Positions 53,131 to 60,214 of a DNA stretch of 60,214 bases are shown here, piece after piece. Position 1 is the stretch's first letter. Each line of letters begins with the position of its first letter. A program made the translations under genes and the position numbers. The notes beneath the pieces were generated by a model. The model was not told where the DNA came from. It ran no database searches and was given only the letters and a program-made list of their open reading frames with translations. Source of the stretch: Lachnospiraceae bacterium (GTDB lineage: Bacteria > Bacillota > Clostridia > Lachnospirales > Lachnospiraceae); contig JABZIV010000008.1 of the NCBI GenBank assembly GCA_015258095.1, positions 1 through 60,214 of the forward strand. Direction: 5' to 3'.

Positions 53131-54264
53131 ATGAAGTTGGATTATGATTTTAAGCAATATGATTTCAGACTTTTATTTTTAATCATTATTTTAAATACGA
53201 TAGGCGTATTCATCGTGCGTTCCGCCATTTCGGCAGAAAGTTTCAAGGACGGCCTGGTCGTGAGACAGATTTTAGGTTCTTTTGTGGGGCTCGCGATGTG
53301 TGTGGGGATCTCTCTCTTTGATTACAGGAAACTTTGTAAGTATTCTCCTTATCTCTACATCGCTTCCGTCCTTCTTCTTGCGGGAGTGCGAATCTATGGA
53401 ACGGCTTCAGGACACGGCGCAACGAGATGGATTACCGTACCTGTTTTAGGAAAGATCCAGCCCGCAGAATTTGTAAAGGTAGCACTGATCCTGTACTTTG
53501 CGGAATATTTGCAGAAAACAAAAGAGGACATCAATACGCTGCACGGTCTGCTTATGGAAGGCGTGTATCTCGCGATTCCGGTCGGACTTGTCCTCATTCA
53601 GCCGAATCTTTCCACAGCCATCATTATGACGGTAATGGTTGCTGCCATGACCTTTGCTTCGCCGCTTAAGTTACGCTACATTCTCTTATTTTTATCCATT
53701 GCAGTTGTGACCTTAGTCCTTTTGTTTTACCTTTTTACTTCCGGTCTCTATGACAAGATTCCGATTTTACAGGGATATCAGGTCAGAAGAATTCTTACCT
53801 TTTTACATCCTGACGAAAACTCCAATGATTATGCCCAGCAAATGTATTCTATTATGGCAATCGGTTCCGGCATGTTTAAAGGAAAGGGTCTTTTTAATCA
53901 CTCTATTTTCTCCGTGAAGAACGGAAACTTTTTGGTGGAAGAAGACAATGATTTTATCTTTGCGGTAATCGGAGAAGAATTAGGATTTAGAGGGGCTATA
54001 ATTATCATTATAATCTTCTTGTTGATTATTATGGAATGTCTTATAATAGCCTATAAGGCAAAAACTTTAAGCGGACGACTGATAGCTGTGGGGGTTATGG
54101 CTTGGATTGGTTTCCAAACCTATACGAATATTGCGGTTGCGACAGGTCTATTTCCGAATACGGGAATTACCCTTCCTTTCTTTTCGCGAGGAGTAAGTTC
54201 CCTTCTTTCGGTGTACTTCGGGTTGGGAATCGTCTTAAATGTTGCGTTGCAAAGAAAAACATAG
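53131..54264 (+). CDS. rodA: RodA-type SEDS peptidoglycan glycosyltransferase
   Basis: RodA is the SEDS-family polymerase that works with PBP2. The 377 residues have about ten hydrophobic segments and the SEDS blocks HGATRWITVPVLGKIQPAEF, LIQPNLSTAIIM, VEEDNDFIFAVIGEELGF and TGITLPFFSRGVSSL. The ATG at 53131 has GGAAG five nt before it and is preferred to an in-frame GTG at 53113 that overlaps mrdA. Pairing with mrdA and mreCD identifies it as RodA rather than FtsW. Confidence 0.95.
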   Translation: MKLDYDFKQYDFRLLFLIIILNTIGVFIVRSAISAESFKDGLVVRQILGSFVGLAMCVGISLFDYRKLCKYSPYLYIASVLLLAGVRIYGTASGHGATRWITVPVLGKIQPAEFVKVALILYFAEYLQKTKEDINTLHGLLMEGVYLAIPVGLVLIQPNLSTAIIMTVMVAAMTFASPLKLRYILLFLSIAVVTLVLLFYLFTSGLYDKIPILQGYQVRRILTFLHPDENSNDYAQQMYSIMAIGSGMFKGKGLFNHSIFSVKNGNFLVEEDNDFIFAVIGEELGFRGAIIIIIIFLLIIMECLIIAYKAKTLSGRLIAVGVMAWIGFQTYTNIAVATGLFPNTGITLPFFSRGVSSLLSVYFGLGIVLNVALQRKT

Positions 54265-54276
54265 GAGGAGTAAGAG

Positions 54277-54669
54277 ATGAAAGTGGGTTTACTTGCGCAT
54301 GATTCAAAAAAGAAGCTCATGCAAAACTTTTGTATCGCTTATAGAGGGATTTTGACCAGACATGAATTATATGCAACGGGAACGACAGGCACTTTGATAG
54401 AGGAAGTTACAAACTTAAAGATTCATAAGTTTTTACCGGGAGAAACAGGCGGAGTGAGACAGCTTACTTCGCAGATAGAGCAGGGGAATCTGGATATGAT
54501 TATCTTTTTAAGAGATCCTTCCCCCGAGTATGACGGAGAGCCTGATTTGAGTTCGGTGATTCGTCTCTGTGATATGTACAACATACCCATTGCCACCAAT
54601 CTTGCTACAGCAGAGCTTTTAATTCACGCATTGGAAAGAGGAGAGTTGGAGTGGAGAAACGTAGGGTAA
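54277..54669 (+). CDS. Methylglyoxal-synthase-like protein lacking the catalytic aspartate
   Basis: The 130 residues align without gaps to methylglyoxal synthase (MgsA), which turns dihydroxyacetone phosphate into methylglyoxal. AHDS (7-10), the phosphate loop ATGTTGTL (33-40) and NIPIATNLATAELL are kept. The catalytic block GGDQQ, whose Asp is E. coli Asp71, reads GGVRQ, so Val60 replaces it (bases 54454-54456). The position of E. coli His98 is Gly87, while Asp91 and Asp101 match Asp80 and Asp90. Normal activity is therefore doubtful. It may bind the phosphate ligand and signal, or be decaying. It sits between rodA and a D,D-carboxypeptidase gene, with GAGGAG upstream. The fold assignment is firm; the loss of activity is inferred from two residues. 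Confidence 0.85.
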   Translation: MKVGLLAHDSKKKLMQNFCIAYRGILTRHELYATGTTGTLIEEVTNLKIHKFLPGETGGVRQLTSQIEQGNLDMIIFLRDPSPEYDGEPDLSSVIRLCDMYNIPIATNLATAELLIHALERGELEWRNVG

Positions 54670-55673
54670 CGAACAAAGTATTGCAAGGTAGGAGTAGGAT
54701 GACTACTCCTATTTTTCTGTGCCTGCTCTTTTCTTTCTTTTTTCTCACATCGTGCGGGACTAAGCTTGAGCAACGCTTTTCCGAAGAGCAGTGTATACAA
54801 AGACTTTCTTCTCTTTCTTGGGACAGCGAAGATCGGCACAAGGCGGAAGCTTTTGCGTCGGATCTTGCTCTCCCGGTGGAGCAGAGTTACAACGAAGAAA
54901 GCATGAACACGGATTGCTTTCTCCTTGTGGAAAGAGGGGAAGGAAGTGAGGACCGCGCTTCTGCCTACAAGAATCCTTTTAAAAGGGTTTATCCTGCCAG
55001 TATAACGAAACTGATGACAGCTCTGGTCTGTGTGGAAAATGTTTCCGACCTGGATCAGGAGTTTGTTGTTTCTCCTTCCTCCTCCATCAAGGTGAGCGGC
55101 TCTTCCACTGCCTTTTTGCAAGCCGGAGAGAGTCTTGAAATTCGGGATCTCCTTTACGGAATGTTATTACCCTCCGGAAATGATGCGGCAGTTGCCGTAG
55201 CGGAAGCCAGCTGCGGTTCTGTAGATGCCTTTGTAGAGAAAATGAACGAGGAAGCGGTAAAGCTCGGTGCATTATCCACCCATTTTGCGAATCCGCACGG
55301 TCTTCCGGATGAAAACCACTATACTTCCGCCTATGATATCTATCTGATTCTTCGTGCGGTGATGCAGCATGAAGAGCTGCGAAAGATTCTCGGAACAAAA
55401 GAATACCAGGTGCAGTACAAGGATCGGAACGGTGCGAAGAAGACACAGGTATGGAAGGCGACCAACCTTTACAGCACGGGAGATAAGGCGCTTCCTGACG
55501 GAATAGAACTTCTTGCCGCGAAGACGGGAACAACGAAGAATGCCGGCTATTGCCTTGCCCTGGATGCCGAAAAGGCGGCGACGAAAGCACAGTATATTGC
55601 CGTCGTTATGCAGGGAGAGAGCAAAGACAATCTTTATGAAAATATGACAAACTTGCTTGCGAAGACTTCTTGA
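54651..55673 (+). CDS. dacA: D-alanyl-D-alanine carboxypeptidase, lipoprotein type
   Basis: This low-molecular-weight PBP trims the terminal D-Ala of peptidoglycan stem peptides. The 340 residues contain all three catalytic motifs: SITK in YPASITKLMTALV, SGN in LLPSGNDAAVAVAE and KTG in AAKTGTTKNAGYC. A signal peptide ends in a lipobox, LTSC (Cys35 from the GTG). The GTG at 54651 gives a positive head (MEKRRV); an ATG at 54699 with GGAG close by is an alternative, but leaves no positive charge. It overlaps the preceding gene by 19 bases. It lacks the usual C-terminal amphipathic anchor, consistent with lipid anchoring instead. Confidence 0.9.
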   Translation: MEKRRVTNKVLQGRSRMTTPIFLCLLFSFFFLTSCGTKLEQRFSEEQCIQRLSSLSWDSEDRHKAEAFASDLALPVEQSYNEESMNTDCFLLVERGEGSEDRASAYKNPFKRVYPASITKLMTALVCVENVSDLDQEFVVSPSSSIKVSGSSTAFLQAGESLEIRDLLYGMLLPSGNDAAVAVAEASCGSVDAFVEKMNEEAVKLGALSTHFANPHGLPDENHYTSAYDIYLILRAVMQHEELRKILGTKEYQVQYKDRNGAKKTQVWKATNLYSTGDKALPDGIELLAAKTGTTKNAGYCLALDAEKAATKAQYIAVVMQGESKDNLYENMTNLLAKTS

Positions 55674-55685
55674 ATGTACTATACT
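55657..55685 (+). promoter_or_regulatory. Probable promoter of the P-loop/HlyD-like pair
   Basis: TTGCGA (55657-55662) and TATACT (55680-55685) are 17 bp apart. The -35 lies within the end of the carboxypeptidase gene. The start codon is 63 bp downstream. Confidence 0.6.
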
Positions 55686-55748
55686 TTTTAATAAGTTTTA
55701 ACAAAGTTATTGGGAATAAATATCTTGTTCTGTCAAGGAGGAATGCAA

Positions 55749-56168
55749 ATGGTTCAATTTATTGTAGGACAAAGAGGAAAAGGAAAGACAAAACAGTTGA
55801 TTGCAAGAGCAAATGCGACCGTGCAGGAGGCGAAAGGAAATGTTGACTTCCTGGATCGTTCCGCACAGCACATGTATGAACTGAACAATAAGATTCGTTT
55901 AATCAATGTCAATGAATTTCAACTCGATTCGGAAGATGCATTCGTAGGTTTTGTTAGCGGTATTATTTCCCAAGATCATGATCTGGAATATCTTTTTCTC
56001 GACAGCTTTTTAAAATTAGCCTCTTTGGAAGGAAAACCGATTACGGATTGTATAAGAAAACTCGATGGTCTGTCTGAGAAATATAAGGTCAATATTGTCA
56101 GCAGTTTATCGATGAGTCCGGATGAAGTTCCGGCAGACCTGAAGGATCACATTGCAATTGCACTTTAA
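55749..56168 (+). CDS. Small P-loop protein upstream of sepF (often annotated PilT-like)
   Basis: This 139-residue protein begins MVQFIVGQRGKGKTKQLI, a clean Walker A motif (G-x4-GKT), and has a hydrophobic Walker B-like strand (LEYLFLDSF) and a basic-acidic second half. Beyond the P-loop it shows no hallmark of secretion ATPases, so the label twitching motility protein used in databases is not informative. The ATG at 55749 has AAGGAGG seven nt before it; another ATG at 55743 is too close. It ends two bases before the HlyD-like gene. Its function is unknown; the context suggests the cell envelope or division. Confidence 0.75.
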   Translation: MVQFIVGQRGKGKTKQLIARANATVQEAKGNVDFLDRSAQHMYELNNKIRLINVNEFQLDSEDAFVGFVSGIISQDHDLEYLFLDSFLKLASLEGKPITDCIRKLDGLSEKYKVNIVSSLSMSPDEVPADLKDHIAIAL

Positions 56169-56170
56169 AT

Positions 56171-57556
56171 ATGGCAAGTACAGGATATAGAAAAAAAAGA
56201 AGATTTTTTTTCAATATAGAGGGAGTAATCTTTATGATTATTGCTCTCTATATTCTTTTTAGTGTAGTTTCTTTTTTGCGAAGAGATCAGATTCGTTTCT
56301 ATGAGGTACGGGAAGGCAGTCTGGTTCGGGAAAATCAATATAACGGAATCATTTTAAGAGAAGAGACATCCTATCCCGCTGCAAAGAGCGGATATGTCCA
56401 CTTTACCGTACCCGAAGGAAGAAAAATTGCAAAAAATGCCGAACTTTACACGATAGACGAAAGCGGAAAACTCGAGAAGTATCTGGAAGAGCATCCCGAG
56501 TTGCAAAAGAATCTAACAGAAAAACAGGTTTTGGAATTAAAAAATCGCCTGGAGAATTTTTCACAGTCTTTCCGGGACAATCAATTCAATACCTTATACA
56601 GTTTTCCTTCTTCTTTAAGTGGAGACAGTCTGGCCTTTTCCGGCGAAGACGGGATGAAACAGTTGAATTCTATTCTGGCCACGCTTGGGATTCAGTATAT
56701 TGTGGAAAAAGCACCGGAAGCAGGGACAGTTTCCTATCTTCTGGATGGGTATGAAGGCTTTAAAGAAGAAGAAATCAGTGCCGATACATTTCGCAATCAG
56801 AAAAGCAAAAAGACGATTACAAAGGGGGGCGATCATGTAGAGGAAGGAAAGGGCCTCTACAAAATTATCCGTTCATCCGATTGGGAAATCCTTTTCTCTT
56901 TAACGGAAGAGGAGAGAAAAGAGATGGAGAACAGACATAAAGTGACCCTCGTTTTTTCCGATCAGGATTTGGAACTCCCTGCCGAATTATATTTTATCCA
57001 TGGAAAAGACGGAAAAATCTATGGGAAAGTAAAGATACAGAATTATGATGATTACTTCTTAGAAGATCGCTTTCTTTCCTTTGCATTAAAAGAAAAAGAG
57101 GAGAGCGGTTTGAAGATTCCCGCTTCTTCCGTAGTAAAAAAAGAGTTCTATGTTATTCCGAATGAATTCTTGCTCACGGAAAAGGATGGCAGCCAGGGAT
57201 TTAAGCGAAAAGGGGAGAATGGAACAGTACAGTATGTTCCAACGGAAATTTACCGGAAAGACCAGCGATTTTCCTATATTTCCATTCCAAAAACCGGAGA
57301 GGAGAATGCGATAAAAACCGGAGATCTGATCGTAAAAGACGGAAGCACAGATTCTTACACCGTTGGACCGACTAGGCTTCTGGAAGGAGTCTACAATATC
57401 AATAAAGGCTATGCCGTATTCCGGCAGATTGTAGCTCTGGAGAAGAATGATGAATATGTGATAGTAGAGAAAAATACCCCTTCCGGTATTGAAGTTTATG
57501 ATCATATTGTCCTGGAAGGATCCATGGTACGGGATGGACAACTTATATTTCAATAA
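56171..57556 (+). CDS. HlyD-like membrane adaptor protein without a transporter partner
   Basis: This 461-residue protein has a basic head (YRKKRRFFF), one membrane segment (VIFMIIALYILFSVVSF, about 19-35) and an outside part with the membrane-fusion-protein pattern: a beta strand and lipoyl-like half (YNGIILREETSYPAAKSGYV, then FTVPEGRKIAKNAELY), a helical middle (about 95-160) and a returning beta-barrel half. HlyD-type adaptors normally work with an ABC or MFS pump, but no transporter gene is adjacent. It follows a P-loop protein and precedes sepF, so a division or envelope role is possible. The family call rests on pattern and topology. Confidence 0.7.
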   Translation: MASTGYRKKRRFFFNIEGVIFMIIALYILFSVVSFLRRDQIRFYEVREGSLVRENQYNGIILREETSYPAAKSGYVHFTVPEGRKIAKNAELYTIDESGKLEKYLEEHPELQKNLTEKQVLELKNRLENFSQSFRDNQFNTLYSFPSSLSGDSLAFSGEDGMKQLNSILATLGIQYIVEKAPEAGTVSYLLDGYEGFKEEEISADTFRNQKSKKTITKGGDHVEEGKGLYKIIRSSDWEILFSLTEEERKEMENRHKVTLVFSDQDLELPAELYFIHGKDGKIYGKVKIQNYDDYFLEDRFLSFALKEKEESGLKIPASSVVKKEFYVIPNEFLLTEKDGSQGFKRKGENGTVQYVPTEIYRKDQRFSYISIPKTGEENAIKTGDLIVKDGSTDSYTVGPTRLLEGVYNINKGYAVFRQIVALEKNDEYVIVEKNTPSGIEVYDHIVLEGSMVRDGQLIFQ

Positions 57557-57679
57557 GAGTTTGTCGAGAGAAAAAGCAGATAGACAGGGTTTTTTATGGA
57601 AAAATATAAAATCTTATAAAAGCGGATTAAAATATATAAATTTAATCTTTTAAATTTCCGTGGGGAAGGACTTTCTAGG

Positions 57680-57707
57680 TTGACTTTGTGGGGAAATTGA
57701 GTAAAAT
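57680..57707 (+). promoter_or_regulatory. Sigma-A promoter of sepF
   Basis: TTGACT (57680-57685) and TAAAAT (57702-57707) are 16 bp apart, 35 bp before sepF. A weak AT-rich hairpin (GATTAAA 57625-57631 with TTTAATC 57641-57647, then TTTT) upstream may end the preceding transcript. Confidence 0.7.
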
Positions 57708-57742
57708 AAACTTGTTTACATAACCGATTGTGGGAGAATGGT

Positions 57743-58273
57743 ATGAGCTTTTTAAGTAACCTAATGACAAAGATGAACTTGAACAGAGAGAATGAAGACG
57801 ACTACGATTTAGATAACGACTACGACTTCGATGATGAGGATTATGACGAGGAGGAAGAAGCGCCTAAGAAACCGTCCTTCTTCGGTAGAAGAGTAGATGA
57901 AGAGGAAGAAGAGGCTGAACCGAAGATTCGTCTGTTTGGCAGATCGAAATCCAGTAATAATGAGCGGAAAGCCAGCATGGAAGTCACCATGATTAAGCCG
58001 AATTCCATGGGAGATGCCACTGAAATTTGTGATTATCTTCTTAGCGGCAGAGCGGTTGTTTTGAATATGGAAGGTTTACATACGGAGATTGCGCAAAGAA
58101 TTATTGATATTCTGAGTGGAACTGCCTATGCCATTAACGGAAATCTACAGAAGATTTCAACGTATATCTTTATCATCAGTCCCGAAGAGGTTCATCTTTC
58201 CGGTGAGTTCTCCGGCGCAGGTTTCGGCGGTGATGGAGAAGGGAATTTTGGAGCACTGAGCTTTAGAGCTTAA
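57743..58273 (+). CDS. sepF: Cell division protein SepF
   Basis: SepF tethers and bundles FtsZ at the division site. The 176 residues have the N-terminal membrane-binding amphipathic start (MSFLSNLMTKMN), a very acidic linker (many Asp/Glu, residues about 15-60) and the C-terminal SepF domain (VTMIKPNSMGDATEICDYLL, GRAVVLNMEG, AQRIIDILSGTAYAINGNLQ, IFIISPEEVHLSG). The ATG at 57743 is chosen over an in-frame GTG at 57728 because MSFLSNLM is the expected membrane-binding end and GGGAG lies 6 nt before it. Confidence 0.95.
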   Translation: MSFLSNLMTKMNLNRENEDDYDLDNDYDFDDEDYDEEEEAPKKPSFFGRRVDEEEEEAEPKIRLFGRSKSSNNERKASMEVTMIKPNSMGDATEICDYLLSGRAVVLNMEGLHTEIAQRIIDILSGTAYAINGNLQKISTYIFIISPEEVHLSGEFSGAGFGGDGEGNFGALSFRA

Positions 58274-58286
58274 AAAGAAATAGATG

Positions 58287-58314
58287 GGCATATCCGAAGG
58301 GATATGCCTTTTTT
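58287..58314 (+). terminator. Intrinsic terminator after sepF
   Basis: GGCATATCC (58287-58295) pairs perfectly with GGATATGCC (58300-58308) around a GAAG loop, followed by six T. About 100 bases of unassigned sequence, with no convincing promoter, lead to aroB. Confidence 0.93.
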
Positions 58315-58412
58315 AAATTTCCCGTTCCTCTTGTGTCTGTATCATAGGCTGTCTTTCTTTAAAACCTATCTCATGCACAGAGGAGAGGATATCTTCTTTT
58401 AAGGAGTTTATC

Positions 58413-59492
58413 ATGCGAAAATTAGATATTTATCATAAAGATTTACACAGTTATTCCATCTATCTGGAAAAAGACTTTTCCGCTCTTCGGGATCGACTGA
58501 AAGAATTGGATACCACAGAGAGGAAGGCGCTCATTGTTACGGATGAAAATGTTGCTCCCCTGTATTTAGAAGAGTTTACAAAGAAAATCAATACCGCTTT
58601 TAAAGAACTGTCTACCATCGTTCTTTCCGGAGGAGAAGAGCATAAGACACTCTCCGAGATAGAGAAAATCTATGAAGCGGCTTTAACGTTCGGCTTACAG
58701 CGAAAAGATTTCATGATTGCCTTGGGAGGCGGTGTCGTGGGGGATATGTGCGGATTTGCTTCCGCAACGTATTTGAGAGGGATGCGTTTTATCCAAGTTC
58801 CTACAACTCTTCTTGCCCAAGTGGACTCTTCCATCGGAGGAAAAACCGGGGTCGATTTTCACAGTTATAAAAATCTGGTTGGTGCATTTCACATGCCGTC
58901 TCTCGTTTACTCTGCTATGCATACACTGAAGACCCTTCCTCTGTTGCAGTATGCGTCCGGTATGGGGGAGGTGATTAAGCACGCCTTAATCCATAATCCG
59001 CAGTATTTGCCCTTTCTGCTGGAGCATAAGAAGGAACTTGCGGAAAGAGACATTGACACCTTGCTGGAAACCATTTATCAAAGCAATCGTATAAAAAAAT
59101 ATTTTGTAGAAAAAGATCCTTTTGAAGAGCGGGACAGAATGTTCTTAAACTTTGGTCATAGCTTCGGGCATGCTATTGAGAGAGTGGCTGATTTTCATTA
59201 CAGCCACGGGCAGTGTGTGGCTTTCGGCTCTCTTATGGCGCTTTCTCTTTCCAAAGGAATAGCGGAAAAGGATATTCTTTCCGTAGAAGATTTGATGCGG
59301 GCCGTCTCTTTGGAAACCCGTTGCAAGCATTTGGACCAAGAGGCTATTTTCTCCGCGATGAAGAAGGATAAAAAGCAGAACAAAGACCATTTGCAGTTTG
59401 TTCTCTTGCATCAGCTCTGTGCTCCCTACATTGAGAACGGTTTAGACAAAGAAGAAATGGAGCTTGCACTCAATCGTTTTATGGAGGCATAA
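58413..59492 (+). CDS. aroB: 3-dehydroquinate synthase
   Basis: AroB makes 3-dehydroquinate from DAHP, the second step of aromatic amino acid synthesis, using NAD and a divalent metal. The 359 residues contain GGGVVGDMCGFASATYLRG, QVPTTLLAQVDSSIGGKTG, the metal ligands in GEVIKHALI and NFGHSFGHAIE, and HGQCVAFGS. The start is ATG with AAGGAG upstream. Its stop directly abuts lspA with no gap, so the two are co-transcribed although their functions are unrelated. Confidence 0.97.
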   Translation: MRKLDIYHKDLHSYSIYLEKDFSALRDRLKELDTTERKALIVTDENVAPLYLEEFTKKINTAFKELSTIVLSGGEEHKTLSEIEKIYEAALTFGLQRKDFMIALGGGVVGDMCGFASATYLRGMRFIQVPTTLLAQVDSSIGGKTGVDFHSYKNLVGAFHMPSLVYSAMHTLKTLPLLQYASGMGEVIKHALIHNPQYLPFLLEHKKELAERDIDTLLETIYQSNRIKKYFVEKDPFEERDRMFLNFGHSFGHAIERVADFHYSHGQCVAFGSLMALSLSKGIAEKDILSVEDLMRAVSLETRCKHLDQEAIFSAMKKDKKQNKDHLQFVLLHQLCAPYIENGLDKEEMELALNRFMEA

Positions 59493-60023
59493 ATGAATAG
59501 AATCAAAAGGTTTTTTCTCTTTTTTTTCGTTTCTCTTTCTCTTATATTTTTTGATCAGTGGACGAAACATCTTGCTGTAGCGTTTTTAAAGGGAGGAGCG
59601 GAGATTGCTTTACTTCCGCGTGTACTCTACCTTCTGTATGTGGAGAATCCGGGCGCGGCATTTGGAATTTTACGCGGACAGCAGTTTTTCTTCCTGCTCA
59701 TCACCATCGTGGTACTTTTGGGTATTTTATACACTGTTTGGAAGATTCCGTCTTCCTTCCACAGCGGACAAGCAGAGATGGAGAAAAGCAGGAGTTACTT
59801 CCCTTTGTTTTGGGCGCTTTGCTTCGTGTTTTCCGGCGCAATAGGAAATTGTATCGACCGACAGCTCCGAGCCTATGTTGTGGACTTTATCTATTTCAGT
59901 CCGATCGACTTTCCGGTCTTTAATGTTGCGGATATTTATGTTTCCGTATCCGCTTTTCTCCTGCTCCTTCTATTTATGTTCTACTACAAGGAAACGGACT
60001 TTTCTTTTGTAAAGAGAAAGTAA
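59493..60023 (+). CDS. lspA: Lipoprotein signal peptidase LspA
   Basis: LspA cleaves prolipoprotein signal peptides at the lipidated cysteine, and would process LivK and the carboxypeptidase in this window. The 176 residues have four hydrophobic segments, DQWTKHLA, the block VENPGAAFGIL, and the catalytic Asp pair in IGNCIDRQLRAYVVDFI and FNVADIYV. An unusual insert of about 20 residues (FHSGQAEMEKSRSYF) sits between the second and third segments. It abuts aroB and ends 10 bases before an RluD-type gene, the usual lspA-rluD order. Confidence 0.94.
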   Translation: MNRIKRFFLFFFVSLSLIFFDQWTKHLAVAFLKGGAEIALLPRVLYLLYVENPGAAFGILRGQQFFFLLITIVVLLGILYTVWKIPSSFHSGQAEMEKSRSYFPLFWALCFVFSGAIGNCIDRQLRAYVVDFIYFSPIDFPVFNVADIYVSVSAFLLLLLFMFYYKETDFSFVKRK

Positions 60024-60033
60024 GGAGAAGAGA

Positions 60034-60214
60034 ATGGATTTTTTAGTGGAAAAGGATGCGGAAGGAGAACGGCTGGACCGTTTTCTTGCACAAAAAAATA
60101 CGGCACAGTATACGCGTTCCTATATAGAGAAAATCATTCGAGAAGGTCTTGTTCTCTATAATGATAAAGTGGCAAAGGCATCCATCAAACTGAAAAGCGG
60201 GCACCGGATCCATT
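60034..60214 (+). CDS. RluD-type 23S rRNA pseudouridine synthase, truncated by the window end
   Basis: Only the first 60 codons are present: an ATG after AAGGAGAAGAGA, then an S4-like RNA-binding start (EKDAEGERLDRFLAQKN, then SYIEKIIREGLVLYNDKVAK). This matches the N-terminal S4 domain of the RluA/RluD pseudouridine synthase family; the catalytic domain is outside the window. The position directly after lspA agrees with the common lspA-rluD pair. Confidence 0.88.
   Translation, partial: MDFLVEKDAEGERLDRFLAQKNTAQYTRSYIEKIIREGLVLYNDKVAKASIKLKSGHRIH

Noticed and set aside
1..60214. CRISPR arrays, tRNA or rRNA genes, insertion sequences, prophage genes
   Set aside because: I looked in the intergenic gaps on both strands and saw no regular spaced repeats, cloverleaf, transposase or phage-like coding region.

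Overview
This window reads as chromosomal DNA of an anaerobic, low-to-mid GC Firmicute, most probably a Lachnospiraceae member (an Oribacterium-like oral or gut clostridium is my guess; no rRNA is present to confirm it). The grounds are a D-proline reductase cluster with a UGA-encoded selenocysteine, pyruvate:ferredoxin oxidoreductase, the rpsU / phoH / ybeY and radC / mreCD / mrdA / rodA gene orders, and sepF beside a small P-loop protein and a HlyD-like protein. All genes but one are on the plus strand.

Layout. 1-1414: 3' part of uvrC. 1515-9447: Stickland-type D-proline reduction, as prdC-prdA-small ORF-prdB (selenoprotein with SECIS hairpin), a strong terminator, then prdD-prdE-selB. 9444-14139: leuS and a VanW-domain membrane protein. 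14267-17945: pyruvate:ferredoxin oxidoreductase. 18011-21124: der, plsY, gpsA. 21197-26550: a branched-chain amino acid ABC transporter (livKHMGF) with a small LprI-like protein last. 26582-30178: alaS and a GNAT-like acyltransferase protein. 30313-33010: a lone minus-strand surface adhesin bounded by a hairpin terminator and an AT-rich gap. 33176-48061: rpsU, phoH, ybeY, a flippase, two flavoproteins, a miaB gene broken by a 16-bp deletion, mutS, mutL, miaA and an aluminium-resistance/methionine gamma-lyase-like PLP protein. 48109-55673: radC-mreC-mreD-mrdA-rodA, a methylglyoxal-synthase-like gene lacking the catalytic Asp, and a D,D-carboxypeptidase. 55657-60214: P-loop protein, HlyD-like protein, sepF, aroB, lspA and the start of an RluD-type pseudouridine synthase.

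How the genes fit together. The first 9.4 kb form a coherent amino-acid fermentation module: PrdA/PrdB reduce D-proline, PrdC probably passes electrons to them, and SelB decodes the UGA in prdB. Pyruvate:ferredoxin oxidoreductase and the branched-chain amino acid importer suit an amino-acid-fermenting anaerobe. The 48-55 kb block builds the rod-shape peptidoglycan machine, and the sepF block links to division.

The points I rate highest are: prdD and prdE correspond to PrdA split exactly at its pyruvoyl-forming cysteine; the methylglyoxal synthase homologue has lost its catalytic Asp (and a conserved His) inside the mre/rod operon; miaB carries a 16-bp deletion centred on a perfect 12-bp palindrome; PrdC ends in a short motif that also occurs inside PrdA; and a P-loop/HlyD-like pair precedes sepF. 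I saw no tRNA, rRNA, CRISPR array, insertion sequence, prophage or replication origin.
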